Shown: positions 34,613 through 47,038, counted from the first letter of the stretch. The stretch is 64,000 nt of DNA from Labia minor (GCA_963082975.1 OY720348.1:69899719-69963718); one strand, 5' to 3'. A program made the numbers and translations. Notes: generated by a model from the letters alone, not told the origin.

Positions 34613-35064
34613 ACATTTCAAATAATATTAAAATATTTTTAATTAATCACTATCAAAAATTATATAAGAAAATCAATTTTTGTTAAGATAAAAGTTTAAT
34701 TATATCTTTTTTGAAATAACATAATCTAATTAATATTTCATATTCTTTTTTCCTATGTAATATTTTCGATGTGGATAATTGGATTATTTTTCTCCTTCTA
34801 CATCTGCTTCAAATCTAATTTAATCTAATCACATTTAGCTACACCTCACTAAATTTAAGTATTCATCATTATTTATTTAGTATTATAAAATTATAATAAT
34901 TTTCAAATTTTATTCAATTTTTTAAAAAGATCATTATTTGATTTGTTAATTTTCATTTGATTTTTCAATTAGTTAATTTTTGATTAACATTAATTAATAT
35001 TAATATAATTAATAAATATTAATACTTCATAAGATAATTTTTTTTAAATAAAACCACCTATTTT
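34613..35064. other. AT-rich spacer
   Basis: No gene is recognised. Confidence 0.5.
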
Positions 35065-35478
35065 AATATTTTACTGTAAATTTATTCAAAACAAAAAACA
35101 AAAAAAATATACAACGTTTCGATTTCTCTTTCTGCAATCGTTATCAAGCGACTGCACTCCGAGCGTCCAGTGCCGACTAACCACTGGTAGTTAATACAAG
35201 AACTGTGGCGCTCGAATATCCCAGTTATTGTATTAACTATCGGTGATAAATATATCAAGATGCTCTGAATCTCTATCTTGATTTTCTTGATCGGAAGCTC
35301 TACTTTACATTTCAAATTGATCGGATCTCCTAGTGTTTGTATTAAGTATCGGTTGTCAGTCGGCACTGAACAATCGGACAGTGCAGTCACTTGATAATGA
35401 TTGCAGAAAGAGAAATCGAAACGTTGTGTATTTTTTTTGTGTTTTGAATAAATTTACAATAAAATATTAAAATATGTG
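35065..35478. mobile_element. Foldback element, second hammerhead-like family, with a SINE fragment in its loop
   Basis: Arms at about 35065-35180 and 35360-35478 are inverted. The plus-strand right arm reads CACTTGATAATGATTGCAGA then AAGAGAAATCGAAACGTTG (35389-35426); the left arm repeats it inverted. ATT and AAT segments can pair just before GAAACGTTG, as in Penelope-like terminal ribozymes; the core is degenerate. The loop carries CTTGATTTTCTTGATCGGA (35274-35292), a SINE-1 piece. Confidence 0.55.
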
Positions 35479-37650
35479 GTTTTATTTAAAAAAATTCCCT
35501 TATGAATAAAAATAACCACCTAAGCTTTAACAATTTAAAATATTAATACTTATACATCGATTTCAATCTTCAACTTTTAAAGAAAAAAAAAAAAATAGAA
35601 AGTTTTGAAATATTGAGAAGTTCTCATTTGTTATTGTGTCTTAAAATAAATTTTTATAAATTTTGTTTACACGACATTGGTTTACAAATTTTTAAATATA
35701 CATCAATCTTAATTCCAGTTCAGGAAGTGATTATTTTCTCATGAAGCAAAGAATTAGCCATCTGATCCAAAGAATTGAGCCTGTAATTAGGTTAGAGATC
35801 ATATGAACACTGAGCAGTTTCTTCGGTTGCTATTTTCTCCAGTTTCCTTGCAATTTTATTATTTTCCTTAATTTTCTCCACTCAATTTACAAATCATGTT
35901 TTTTCTATGTGATTTTCAATGTCCTGCAAAAAGCATCGGGAAGAACAAGGAAGGCTTGTTTGTGTGAGGGCAGTGAATTTCTTCAAAACTTCAGTCATCA
36001 TTTCCGTAAATTACACATATTTTTTCTACAAATAATTACAATAGTTGAAATTTTCCAATATATATAATTGAAAGACCGATTAATTAATTAAAAATAATAT
36101 TGTACTAAAAAAGAAAAATACGAATGTTTATTTCAGTTTGAAAAATATAAATCTATTCAAAAAATTTTTTTATCGAAAATGTACTGCTTTTATTTAAAAC
36201 AAAATCACTAATTTATTTATTATATTCTAAACAGCCCCTTTACAGTCAACAACTTCTTTTTTGTGATTTTATTTATTTATTTATTTATTATCACATCTTA
36301 ATTTCTTGACACTTATCAGTCTGATATATTAAATATTGCCTTTTTTTTATTTTGATTGATTTATTTCTTATTTCATAAATGGATACCTCCTTCACAGCTA
36401 CCACCTTTTTTATGAAATAGTTATTTATTTTTATTATTCACTTCTATTTTTTAATGATTACTCAAATAAAAATGATTAACTAATATTTTTAAACGGAAAT
36501 TAATTTTATTTCATAAATGATTAAGAGATTAACTATTAAAATAAAATTACTTAAGCCAAATTTGTAAGTGGAAAGCTTAATTATGCTCTCCAATCGAAAT
36601 TGATATAACCTATAAATTTGACGCCCTAAAACATAGAAAATAAATTAAAAACATTTGGCGCCCCTAGGAATTTGGCGCCCATGTTATAGTTAAACTTCTT
36701 TGAAGGCGATCCTCTCTTAGTTGCAACTTATTAAATATTAAATTTATTTTTTAAAATTTTTAGAATTAATCCCACCAATCTTGTAATAACCGTCATATCT
36801 TTCCTATACATTATTATTGATATTTACTTACCAACCATCTTAATTTTTTTTTTTGATTTAATATAAGTACTAGATTATTATATATATATAATATAATTAT
36901 TATTAAACGACCAAATTAATATTAAATTTTTCAATATTATATATAAATTAATTTAATTCTATTTAAAATTATAATAAAATAAAGATATAAATGAAAAAAA
37001 AAACACGTAAATAATAATTTTCAACCTTTTATTTCTATTTTCCACTACCGCAACAATTTATTTTATCTGTACAGTCGGAATGTAACATCGGATTTATTTC
37101 TATTGTCTCTACTAATTTTTCCTATTAGACTGTTGTTTTTTATCGCTTTCTCCTTTCCAGTTGTATTTTATAAACTTGAGAATTTGACCCGCTGTCTCAG
37201 AATAAAATTTAGAGACCCTCTACATACCATACTCTTTAAAAATGAGAATCGATTCTTTATGAGATGTCACTGCAAATATTCATTTTAGAGGGATGAGCAC
37301 CAAAATGTAAACAATTAAGGGAAACAAATTAGACAGGAACCTTCGTGAATATATAATATATAATTAATCTAAATAAAAAAATAGAAAGTTCCTTTGCGTC
37401 AAGAATATTTTAATTTATATTAATTTTAAAATAATATTACTTATATCAATATTTAGATTAGGTAGGTACTTTTTTTTTCTCTTTATATGTAATATTATAA
37501 AAATTATTACAATTTTTTATATTCTAATTAAAAAAAAAAATAATAAATCTCAATTTGATTAAAATTTCATTTTTAAATTGATATTTATTGATATAATAAA
37601 AACTTCATAAGCACATCATTCCCTATAAAGTATTGTTGTGACCTACATAC
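35479..37650. other. AT-rich spacer with small repeat fragments
   Basis: No convincing gene. TTTGGCGCCC segments at 36650-36690 are hAT-MITE debris. A short frame at 37103-37288, preceded by CTGTACAG, has no recognisable domain. Confidence 0.4.
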
Positions 37651-37654
37651 CCTT

Positions 37655-37740
37655 TAACCCAGGAGTTCTCAACCTTTCAGGCTCTATGCCCCCCTAGAAC
37701 ACTAATGTGAGGTCACGCCCCCCCCCCTTTTAGAGTATCG
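37655..37740 (+). repeat. hAT-type left-end fragment
   Basis: CAGGAGTTCTCAACCTTTCA resembles the CAG-GGTTCTCAACC terminal type. The right end and target duplication were not found. Confidence 0.4.
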
Positions 37741-38752
37741 CAAAATCATCTGAACTTTTGTTTTTAGAACCATTTTGAAAAAAATTGAAAAAATATCGGA
37801 AATGTTCAAAAAGTTTGGCCTGAAAATCATCTAACCTTTTTTTGTTTTTTTTACAGCAAAATTTTCAAAAGTTTACGGGCACTTGATATGCTCGCTAGGG
37901 AAAAATCATCTTCATTAGTTTTTCTTTAAATACAAAATATTATCAATAAAATTAAAAATATTTTTGTTATATCCATATCTGTTTTTCTAGTGCATTGTTT
38001 CAGAATGTTTATTAGTTTTTTCTTAATTTGAAATAGGAAATTTAAATGACGTCAGTAACTACGTCAGACAGCGATTCCTTAAATACAAAATATCATAAAT
38101 ATAAATAAAATCAAATTACAGAGTATATATTGTTACATCCACAGACCTACTTTTCTGTCTTTTAGTGCATTAATACCTACGTTTAAGGAGTATATGTTTT
38201 ATTACTCATTTATGTTCTTTTAAATTATTTCAACGGTGACTCGATTAACCAGTTATTAGTATTACCAGCCAAACCCGATAATAAGGAATCATTTTTTTTA
38301 TTGACCGAGCGGTGGCTTGGTGAACCAGGTATGTATTAATAAATGGTAAATATTATTAATATTCTTTTTACAATAATTTCATTCGAAAAAAATTTTTACC
38401 TGTATGAATTTAAATGTGATTAAATTAAATTCAAAGTGCTTTTCTCGTGTAAGAAATAAAATAAGAATTTTTCTTTTTTATTTACAATAATAGATTAGTA
38501 AAATGAAAGAATCTTAGACATATTTTAGATTTGTATAAATAAATAAGAAATAAATAAACATATGGATAATAATATGATAGGATTCTTAATTGTAATCGAT
38601 ATTTAATAATAATGTATTTATTAATAGAGGAAATAAAATAGTAAATATAAATACTAAGTTAAATAAATCAGATTTTTATTGGTTTAAAATTTAAATTATA
38701 AAATATATAAGCTATATTCAAAGAATATGTTTTTTTCATTATAAATGGTATT

Positions 38753-38897
38753 TTTCAAACATTATGTATTAATAAATGTCTATTTAAATTTGATTTCAGA
38801 TAAAATTTATTTTTACAATAATTACATTCAAAAGGTTTTTCTCCTGTATGAAATAATAAATGTTTATTTAAATTTGATTTATCATTAAATTTCAGAT
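38753..38897 (-). pseudogene. Zinc-finger 3'-end fragment
   Basis: The minus strand gives parts of two fingers (KFNDKSNLNKHLLFH, then KPFECNYCKNKFYLKSNLN), with the spacing and HTGEKPF-type linker of the intact genes. The flanks on both sides repeat those of the ZNF-B 3' end, so a local tandem duplication of the gene's last part produced it. No N-terminus, no start. Confidence 0.85.
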
Positions 38898-38931
38898 AGT
38901 TAATATAAATACTAAGTTAAATAATCAGATT

Positions 38932-38937
38932 TTTATT
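38932..38937 (-). terminator. Candidate polyadenylation signal for ZNF-B
   Basis: AATAAA on the minus strand about 90 bases past the stop codon. Confidence 0.35.
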
Positions 38938-39023
38938 GGTTTAAAATTTAAACAATAATTTGAGTAATAAAATATATAAGCTATATTCAAAGAATATGTT
39001 GTTTTCATTATTTAGCTTTTTTT

Positions 39024-40519
39024 TCAAACATTATGTGTTAATAAATGTTTATTTAAATGTGATTTTCGATTAAATTTCTTTTCACAATAATTACATTCAA
39101 AAGGTTTTTCACCTGTATGAATTAATAAATGAGTTTTTAAAGATGATTTCTGATTAAATCTCTTTTCACAATAATTACATTCATAAGGTTTTTCACCTGT
39201 ATGAATTAATAAATGAGTTTTTAAAGATGATTTCTGATTAAATCTCTTTTCACAATAATTACATTCATAAGGTTTTTCTCCTGTATGAATTAATATATGT
39301 TTTTTTAAAGATGATTTCTGATTAAATTTATTTTCACAATAATTACATTCAAAAGGTTTTTCACCTGTATGAATTAATAAATGAGTTGTTAAAGATGCTT
39401 TCTGATTAAATTTCTTTTCACAATAATTACATTTAAAAGGTTTTTCTACTGTATGAATTAATAAATGTTGATCTAAATTTGATTTTCGATTAAATTTCTT
39501 TTCACAATAATTACATTCAAAAGGTTTTTCACCTGTATGAATTAATAAATGGGTATTTAAATATGATTTATCATTAAATTTCTTTTCACAATAATTACAT
39601 TCAAAAGGTTTTTCTCCAGTATGAATTAATAAATGTTTATCTAAATTTGCTTTAACATTAAATTTCTTTTTACAATAATTACATTCAAAAGGTTTTTCTC
39701 CAGTATGAATTAATAAATGTAATTTTAAATTTGCTTTAAAATTAAATTTCTTTTTACAATAATTACATTCAAAAGGTTTTTCACCTGTATGAATTAATAA
39801 ATGTTGATTTAAAGTTGATTTTAGATTAAATTTCTTTTTACAATAATTACATTCAAAAGGTTTTTCACCTGTATGAATTAATAAATGTTGATTTAAAGTT
39901 GATTTTAGATTAAATTTCTTTTTACAATAATTACATTCAAAAGGTTTTTCTCCTGTATGAATTAATAAATGTTGATTTAAAGCAGAATTAAAATTAAATT
40001 TCTTTTTACAATAATTACATTCAAAAGGCTTTTCTCCTGTATGAGTTAATAAATGTGTATCTAAATGTGATTGCTGATTAAATTTCTTTTTACAATAATT
40101 ACATTCAAAACTCCTGTCGTCTTCAGTGGGGTTTCCGCCAGTTTCTTCTTTTAATTTTTTGTCAAAATAATGATCTGTACTCTTTTTCAGATTTAAATGA
40201 TTCTTTAAAATGGAATATATTTGATGATGAAAACATTTTTTTAAATGTTTAGACAAAAATCCCTCACTTATAAAATTTGTGTTACAATAAACACAAGAAT
40301 AGAGGGGACCTAAAAAAGAATTGTTTTCGTTATTTTAAATGATTATATTTTTATATATCTAACTATTTTATAATACAATTTAAGTTATATCATTACAAAT
40401 AATATTAAAAAAAATAATTTTAGTGACAATTAACATTACTTTAGATGAAAAAAACGTAGAAATAAAAACTAACCTATATATATTGGAAATTTAATGTCCT
40501 TTTGTGAATCCAGATCCAT
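39024..40519 (-). CDS. ZNF-B: C2H2 zinc-finger protein, 2 coding exons
   Basis: Putative nuclear DNA-binding protein of 443 residues. Exon 1 is 40474-40519 (ATG at 40519; MDLDSQKDIKFPIYI), the intron is 40310-40473 (GTTAGT...TTTTTTAG), and exon 2 is 39024-40309. The N-terminal divergent finger and linker differ from ZNF-A at only about three residues. Thirteen tandem C2H2 fingers follow. Helix residues -1, 2, 3, 6 read QSHT, FSAQ, LSTQ, LSTQ, FANL, VANK, DSYT, RSNQ, QAST, QSSK, QSST, QSST, RSHK. One linker is HTVEKP instead of HTGEKP (after finger 8). Fingers 3/4 and 11/12 are near-identical pairs, marks of recent internal duplication. The first two and the last four fingers correspond to ZNF-A; the middle is rearranged. 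No effector domain is seen and targets are unknown. Confidence 0.9.
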
Positions 40520-40740
40520 TTTTAATTGATTGATGTATTATCAATTATTAAATATATACTAGGCAATGAGTAATGTAAACCAGATGATCTGTGATATAAA
40601 CGTTTTAACTTTTGATTTTCTAAATGAATTACAACAAACAATTTGTCTCTAAGATAGCAACAAGGTGGGTGACGCGCAAATTTTACTTCCGGTAACATTA
40701 TAAGTTTTTACTTCTATCAGTGTTAGATGGCGCTGCTGTT

Positions 40741-41020
40741 GAATTTAATTTAATTTAATTTCAATTTACTAAAATTTCAAAATTACAAATTATAAAATAA
40801 AATCTATATTTATATATATCTCCAACTCTAAGTTTATAATAATTTTATCTTCCTTCCTTTTTCTCTCTCTGTAAATGTTGATATATATATTATTATTATT
40901 ACTAATATTTTTATTATTTTTTACGGATAGGCCCTGAGAATCGCGCAGAGCTATATATGTATATTTATAGCTTCCTTCAATAATAATAAGTACCTGTAAC
41001 ATAACATAACTTATGTAATA
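40741..41020. other. AT-rich spacer between block B and the orphan upstream copy
   Basis: No gene; TTTAA-rich and TATATA tracts. Confidence 0.5.
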
Positions 41021-41690
41021 AGTAATATAAACCAGAAGGTCTGCAGAGCCGTCCTAAGATTTTCGGCGCCCGTGGGCTTCTAAAATTTTGCGCCCCTTTT
41101 CATAAGAAATTTTCTAATAAATTCACGTAAAATAAAGACACTTTTCAATAAAATTTGAAACAGTGTCATTTGTGTTGAAAATGTTATATGTCAACATTTT
41201 CAAACTGCACAATTATCGCTGCTGTTAGGATTCTTATTAAAATTATTTATTCAATGCTTATACGGATATAATGAATAAGAAAAATAGATATGTATTTTTA
41301 ATGTGCATGATTAAAATCTTTTAAGTGATGTCACTCCGGGTTGGAGGTTACTATAAAACTACTATATAACAATAAGAAAAAATATATAAACCAATAAAAA
41401 ATGCCGCCCCCAGAAGGATTGCGCCCTAGGGCTATAGCCCAATTAGCCCTGTGGTTAGGGCGGCCCTGATGGTTTGTGATAGAAACGTTTTAAATTTTAA
41501 TTTTGGTTTACAATTAAAATAACAACTAAATATTTCTCTTTAACATAGCAACCAGGTGGGTGACACACAAATTTGACTTCCGGAAACCTTATGTGTTTTA
41601 ACTCTTATAATTGTTAGATAGCGATGTCGACAAATTACATTTTTACCGACCGACGATAGTAAGAGATGTATTGTTTTCACACCAAATTTA
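41021..41690 (-). repeat. Orphan third copy of the ZNF upstream region
   Basis: AAGTAATATAAACCAGAAGG (41020-41039) and, after an inserted MITE, GATAGAAACGTTTTAAATTT, AGCAACCAGGTGGGTGAC and the TTCCGG-AACCTTAT segment match the sequence upstream of ZNF-A and ZNF-B in order. It then continues into a TRB start (ACCGACCGACGAT at 41649), as in block A. No zinc-finger coding sequence follows on the minus side. Confidence 0.85.
41044..41468 (+). mobile_element. hAT-type MITE, family 3, with visible empty site
   Basis: CAGAGCCGTCC start and GGGCGGCCCTG end. The target duplication is AAGGTCTG (41036-41043) and ATGGTTTG (41469-41476). The undisturbed site is seen upstream of ZNF-B (CCAGATGATCTGTGAT near 40578). 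Confidence 0.9.
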
Positions 41691-42606
41691 ATAATAAGGA
41701 ATCATTTTTTTTATTGACCGAGTGGAGTATTATTATTATTATTAATTATTTGAGCAGTTGATATTTAAATATTTATTTATCATACGTTTCAAATTAATTT
41801 AATGTTTCGAGATTTGTTTCCAAAATTTGCAGACGAATGTTCAAACCTCATCAAATGGAAAGAATTTATAATTTAATTAAATAAAATTAAATAAAATAAA
41901 TATACCTAAATAAAAATGTCTGTATGAGCGGAAAATGACTCAATTAAAAACTTTTTATTCATTTTTTTTTTCTTTAATAAATTCTATTTTATTTTTATTA
42001 TATTTTTTTTTTTAAACTTTTAATTATAGAAATGTAATTTAAGGAATGGGATTATCCTGAATATGATTACATTATAATCATTTTATTTATTTATTGCTTC
42101 AATTATCAATTTAAATATTTCGATATTAAAATAACTATAATATGAATTATGTGTATGAATCGGCTATCGACTGGCGCCAATTATGTGTTTACCTTACCCA
42201 CTGGTATAATGGGTAATTATATGGTATAAATAAAAGGCAAATTTAATTAATAAAAGAGAAGAATTTATTCGTGAGTTAAGTACAAATATGTTCAATCATA
42301 CAAAGGCCGAAAAGGGAAATCACACTCCTATGTATTCTACTCAACAAGTCTACATGTCTGTTCTCTCTAGTCTAGTCTACCAGTCCGCTGACCGGGTGTC
42401 TGATGCTCTTTTTATACCTTGTCCCTCCCTAATCGAAGAAGAGAAGGAGGAAATGAGGTGTTTCAATAATTATAAAAAATCTAAATGTCACCACTGAATG
42501 TTTTCACGATTTTTAGCTGTCGAAAGAAAATCTTATCTTATTATTCGAAAGAAGATCTATCATCCTCGCAGCTGCGGAGGTATCCTATTTATATGATAAG
42601 AATTCC
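41691..42606. other. AT-rich spacer
   Basis: An RC fragment (AATAAGGAATCATTTTTTTT) lies at 41691-41725. A 69-codon frame at 42288-42497 lies in a moderately GC-balanced part; no domain is recognised. Confidence 0.4.
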
Positions 42607-43262
42607 CAGTGGCGTACCTGGAACTTTTGCCGCCCGGGGCGATCTCCAGTTTGCCGCCCTTTTTATTATAAGTCAATCAAATAGTGGTATTTATAAATTA
42701 ATGCACATAAATAAATTATTAAGTTATTTAATCAATATTAATTAATACACAGAGTAAATTTTAAACCTAGCAGACCGCCTTCCGCCGGCCCTGCTTTTCA
42801 AAAGAAAAATCGATGATTTAAAAAAATATTGGTATATCACTTCAAAGTAATCATATAAACTTTTCAAAAGAAATGACATTTATAAACTGGTATCAAAAAA
42901 TTTTAGTTAGGAAAAATTGCTGAACAAAATCGTAAAGATGCGTTTACGAATTCAACGAATTTTAATGAATACAATAAAATAAAATTATTATCCTGTTCTT
43001 GGAATTAGAATTCAAAATTTACACTAAATTGCATTTATATACACCATGGAATAATATTTGAAATCATATAGTTGATCATAATTTATATAAATCAAATAGT
43101 AAACTTATAATAATCATAATAATCATTTATTATTCAAGAAAGAAAAAAAATAAATATGAAATAAATAAGTTGCTTTTTACAACTATAACTAAAAATGCCG
43201 CCCCAAGATAAGTGCCGCCCGGTGCGGGCCGCACCCACCGCACCCCCCTAGGTACGCCACTG
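42607..43262 (+). mobile_element. hAT-type MITE, family 2, long copy
   Basis: Perfect 13-base TIRs (CAGTGGCGTACCT and AGGTACGCCACTG) with exact duplication AGAATTCC at 42599-42606 and 43263-43270. GCCGCCC-rich subterminal blocks lie at both ends. No transposase. Confidence 0.95.
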
Positions 43263-43270
43263 AGAATTCC

Positions 43271-43878
43271 TGTGCACCTGCAAAGCATCATATTCATGTG
43301 ATAAGATGTCTCAGGGGTTTATTGTTTAGAGTGCGACCTCAGCATCTTGCCCTGTCGTTAATTTCTATTTCATGATATCCTTATCTTATCAAGAGATAAT
43401 ATTTCATTATGATAACAGAGATATTATTTCATTATGATAATTTATAAAATCAAATGTCTCTTGATAGATTCAATAAATTCAATATATCAATTAATTTGAC
43501 TATTATATATAAAAAGGAGAAATTAAAAGTAAAATCCCGTATTATTATAATTATATAAGCGAATGTGAACCTGTGTACATGATATATATAATCGATTATT
43601 TCAATTAGATAAATTTCTTTATTTATTAGATGTTGAAATTCAAAGCAGAATGATGCAAAATTGTTTTTTTTTTTAATTTCAACTCTCTAAAAATGATTGA
43701 CATTTAATCATAATTTGGAAAGCTAAAGAAAAAGTAGACTGTAAAGAAATTATCAACGATAAATTCTAATAAACCCTATGGTTTTAAACATAACTTTACA
43801 ACTAACTACTATATATTATATATTATTTACTCATTTTAAAATGCAATCTTTAAAAGCATAATAAATAATTGTATGATC

Positions 43879-43911
<33 letters not shown>

Positions 43912-44240
43912 GTATATATATATATATATATATGTGTGTGTATATTCTATAATCCACTTTCCATTTATTTTCTTAAAATAAATCTAAAAAGGTTTTGGAA
44001 AAATTAGAAGTTTTAGAATATTAAATAATTCAACCGGGCAAGTGACATTAAAAAAAAAAATAAATAGAAAAATAAAATAAATTAATAATTGATTCTGAAA
44101 AGGTAATTGATATCATTTCTCTTCATTTAGTGATACCAAACTGTTGAAGTATTATTATACCTATAATAGTAAATATAATTGTACTGAAGGCTTAATCTAC
44201 CAGTGGAATATAAGAGTACAATTGAATCTATAATAATTAA

Positions 44241-44277
<37 letters not shown>

Positions 44278-44744
44278 GTAATGGAAGGAAATGACCGGTG
44301 CATGATTAGAGAATTTCTAATTTCGTTAAAGTTTATTTTACACAAATGACCAAAAAATAAAAAGAATAAAAAAAAAATTAATGGAATTTTCCATTAAAGA
44401 ACATGTTCTGTGAGTTTGGAATGCCGTGGTACACGGTAACTATGAAATTTAGAATATTCATCTCAAATAACTTTTTATTTAAAACTAACAAATTTTATAC
44501 CTATATCATATTTTCGTGGTAAACATTATATAATAAAGTAAGTTTAAAGTGTTAAGTTTTCCAATTTATCTACATATTTCTAATAGAATCACCAATACCA
44601 ATATCCAATACCAAATTTATTTGGACTATTTATTCTCTATTTATCACTCTATTGCTACTGAACTCGAAATTTCATTGTCATAATAATAAATAATGAAAGT
44701 ATATCACTGTCTTCTGTATATCCAATAAAAGAACTACACACCTA
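43271..44744. other. AT-rich spacer with microsatellites
   Basis: (TA)n at 43877-43902 and 43915-43933, (ATA)n at 44239-44275. No gene is recognised. Confidence 0.5.
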
Positions 44745-44998
44745 TTAATTTGGTTACCTAAGTAGCTAAAGGTGTTGTGTGATCAGAACAACTGGTCCTG
44801 AACTTTTGTCTTGATTTTCTTGATCGGAGAGACCGCTACTATTTATTTTAATATTCCCAATTTTGATCACATATGCTGGGTGGACTTCGTCCCTATAGAC
44901 CCGAGTTAAAGAAAAATTCTCATGCTAGGACTGAAAGATGAACCCAGTACACATGCTTGAGAATCAAGTGTGCAGTCTCTCTGACTGTGTGGCCTCTT
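44745..44998 (-). mobile_element. Diverged SINE-1 copy
   Basis: Contains the SINE order in minus orientation: CTACACACCTATTAAT, GTGTGATCAGAACAACTGG, CTTGATTTTCTTGATCGGA, and a head-like region with CTTGAGAATCAAGTGTGCAG. Confidence 0.7.
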
Positions 44999-45056
44999 CA
45001 TATATATTTAATTTTAATCAAAACAATTCTTCAATATATATATAGAGTAAAGTATA

Positions 45057-45408
45057 CAGTCGTTGCCCCCGAGGCAGTCATTGGCCCCCTATCACTAAAA
45101 CACAAATAATAAGAGATTTTTATTTTAAAAATTTCTCTATTAACTATGGTTATGTAATCGTTTGTATGTTGTATGGTTGTATAATCACTATAGAATACCT
45201 AGGCCAATAACTATAACAGGGGGCCAATAACTGTATTTTTTATGATTTTTGTGTGCTTATTGAAAACGTCATGAGAAAATGATTTTTTTTTTATCAAAAT
45301 GCTCATAGTATCTATGTTCTGCAAACCTAATTTGACACAGATTGTTCAGCAATTTGTCTAGATATGCATTAAAGACTGCTAGGAATTGCTTAAGGGGGCC
45401 AACGACTG
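45057..45408 (+). mobile_element. pogo/Tigger-type MITE
   Basis: CAGTCGTTGCCCCC at the left and GGGGGCCAACGACTG at the right, flanked by TA on both sides (45055-45056, 45409-45410). Two further GGCCAATAACTGTA-type segments lie inside (about 45085 and 45213), suggesting nested or rearranged ends. Confidence 0.78.
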
Positions 45409-46396
45409 TATGCTTTATATAATATATATAATTTTAAATATGGATGATATATAATCAATAAAATTTTCTCAACGTCATTGTTATGATCATCTCAACTAAA
45501 ATGTTCTTATAAAAATAACAAAATGGATACATCAACAAAATATTGGGCATAAATCAAGTAGAGAAAATAAACTGAGGCGGAACAATGATTTCGATTACGT
45601 CGTGCATTACCGACTAGATTATCTTTTAAATTTATTTTTATTTTTTATATATACCTATATAGATATAAAGGTTTATAACCGAATAATATATTCGAGTAGT
45701 TTATGTTCATTTAATCTAATAAAAATGTTGACATTTTTATATTTTTTTCAATTGTAAATATTTAAATGTGGAAAATTTTAAAAAAATTGTACAAAAATAG
45801 ATTGGATATTACCTAAACGAGTAAAATAGATGTTGCATGAAATTGTTTCAATAAAATTTGAATTTTAAAACAGATTAATAGTATAAAATAAATATAATAT
45901 GTGTAACATTTTTCTTTACAAGGTTTTAATGAATTATATAATCAACATTTGAAATCTATAGTTATATATATATATATATATTATAATTACTATATTTTTA
46001 ACGAAATGTAGAATCGATATTAAAATTAAAGTTGTAATCGATTGTTAAACAAACAACTATTATTCTATAAACGGTACACTTTGCAAACCTTTAATCAGCA
46101 ATATTTGAAATTGCATTTCTCACGGTTGAATTTGTACATGAATTAATTTCAAATGCGCCAGGGGCGTTATTATGTTGAAAATTCAGGATCCTATCCGAAA
46201 ATTTCAAATTAATCAGTATGTATGTCGTCTGATTTGACTTGGATATACATATCTATAAATTCAATAATAAGCTTATTTTCAAAATACACCAAATTCGTAA
46301 TTTTTTTTAAAAAAAATATAGATATTTTCACACACAATTTAATTTTTATTTACTTGAAAATCTAATATAAATCCTGAAATGAGTGTTATTTTATTT

Positions 46397-46402
<6 letters not shown>
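45409..46402. other. AT-rich spacer
   Basis: No gene is recognised. Confidence 0.5.

Positions 46403-46439
<37 letters not shown>
46403..46439. repeat. (TA)n microsatellite
   Basis: TA run directly adjoining the 3' end of the next SINE. Confidence 0.92.
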
Positions 46440-46440
<1 letters not shown>

Positions 46441-46716
46441 CCTCTGACTTTGTACGTCCTACGCAAGGACAACGCCTATCAAGCCGGTTATATCAATGAG
46501 GTGTCCTATGATCAGTAGAACGGGTCCTCTCAACCTTTACCTTGATTTTCTTGATCGGAGGCGCTATCAAGTAGCTTTCCCCCAAGGTTGTTCCCGGAGG
46601 CTGGGTTGACTCCGTCCCATAGACCCCAGCTAGGGAAATCCCCTTGACAGGCCCGGGACTTGAACCCGGGACCATGTGAATGTGAGGCAGGTTCGCTACC
46701 CACACACCCAATGGCG
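46440..46716 (-). mobile_element. SINE-1, full-length copy
   Basis: Complete order from the 3' AACCTCTGACTTTGTACGTC to the head with the inverse of GGTTCAAGTCC (B box, 46650-46660) and GGTAGCGAACCTGCCTCACA on the minus strand, which resembles an A box region. It is the best-preserved copy with 4401-4679. Confidence 0.92.
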
Positions 46717-47038
46717 CCTTTAAATATATATATATATATAACTATATTCTCTTCCCTCTTTATTTTTCTTGTTAAAGTTGATTAAATATTTATTTTGTAT
46801 TTTTTCAAAATTCTTTGAGATTTTATTTATTTACAATAAATTAAATTTAATTTATTTGTAACGTTAGCGGTAACTCATCTGTAATAATTGGGTGCTCTCC
46901 TCTATACAACTAAGATTAGTTCAAGAGACAATAGAAAAATAAAATCTACTAGAAAAAATTAATAGAAAATTAAAAAAAAAACAAAAATAAGAAAAAATGT
47001 ATAGTTTGAATATTATAATTTATTTTATACATCTAAAG
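46717..47038. other. AT-rich spacer
   Basis: No gene is recognised; ends with the target duplication of the next element. Confidence 0.5.

Larger units (their letters stand above)
38130..40740. repeat. Duplicated block B carrying ZNF-B
   Basis: Matches 20150-22440 throughout, but with one RC copy where block A has two, and an extra local duplication of the gene's 3' end (38670-39020). Confidence 0.88.

Noticed and set aside
37103..37288. 61-codon hydrophobic frame after CTGTACAG as a membrane-protein exon
   Set aside because: No recognisable domain, and AT-rich DNA commonly yields Phe/Leu/Ile-rich frames.
44127..44345. 72-codon minus-strand frame with a poly-isoleucine run
   Set aside because: The run is a translated (ATA)n microsatellite.
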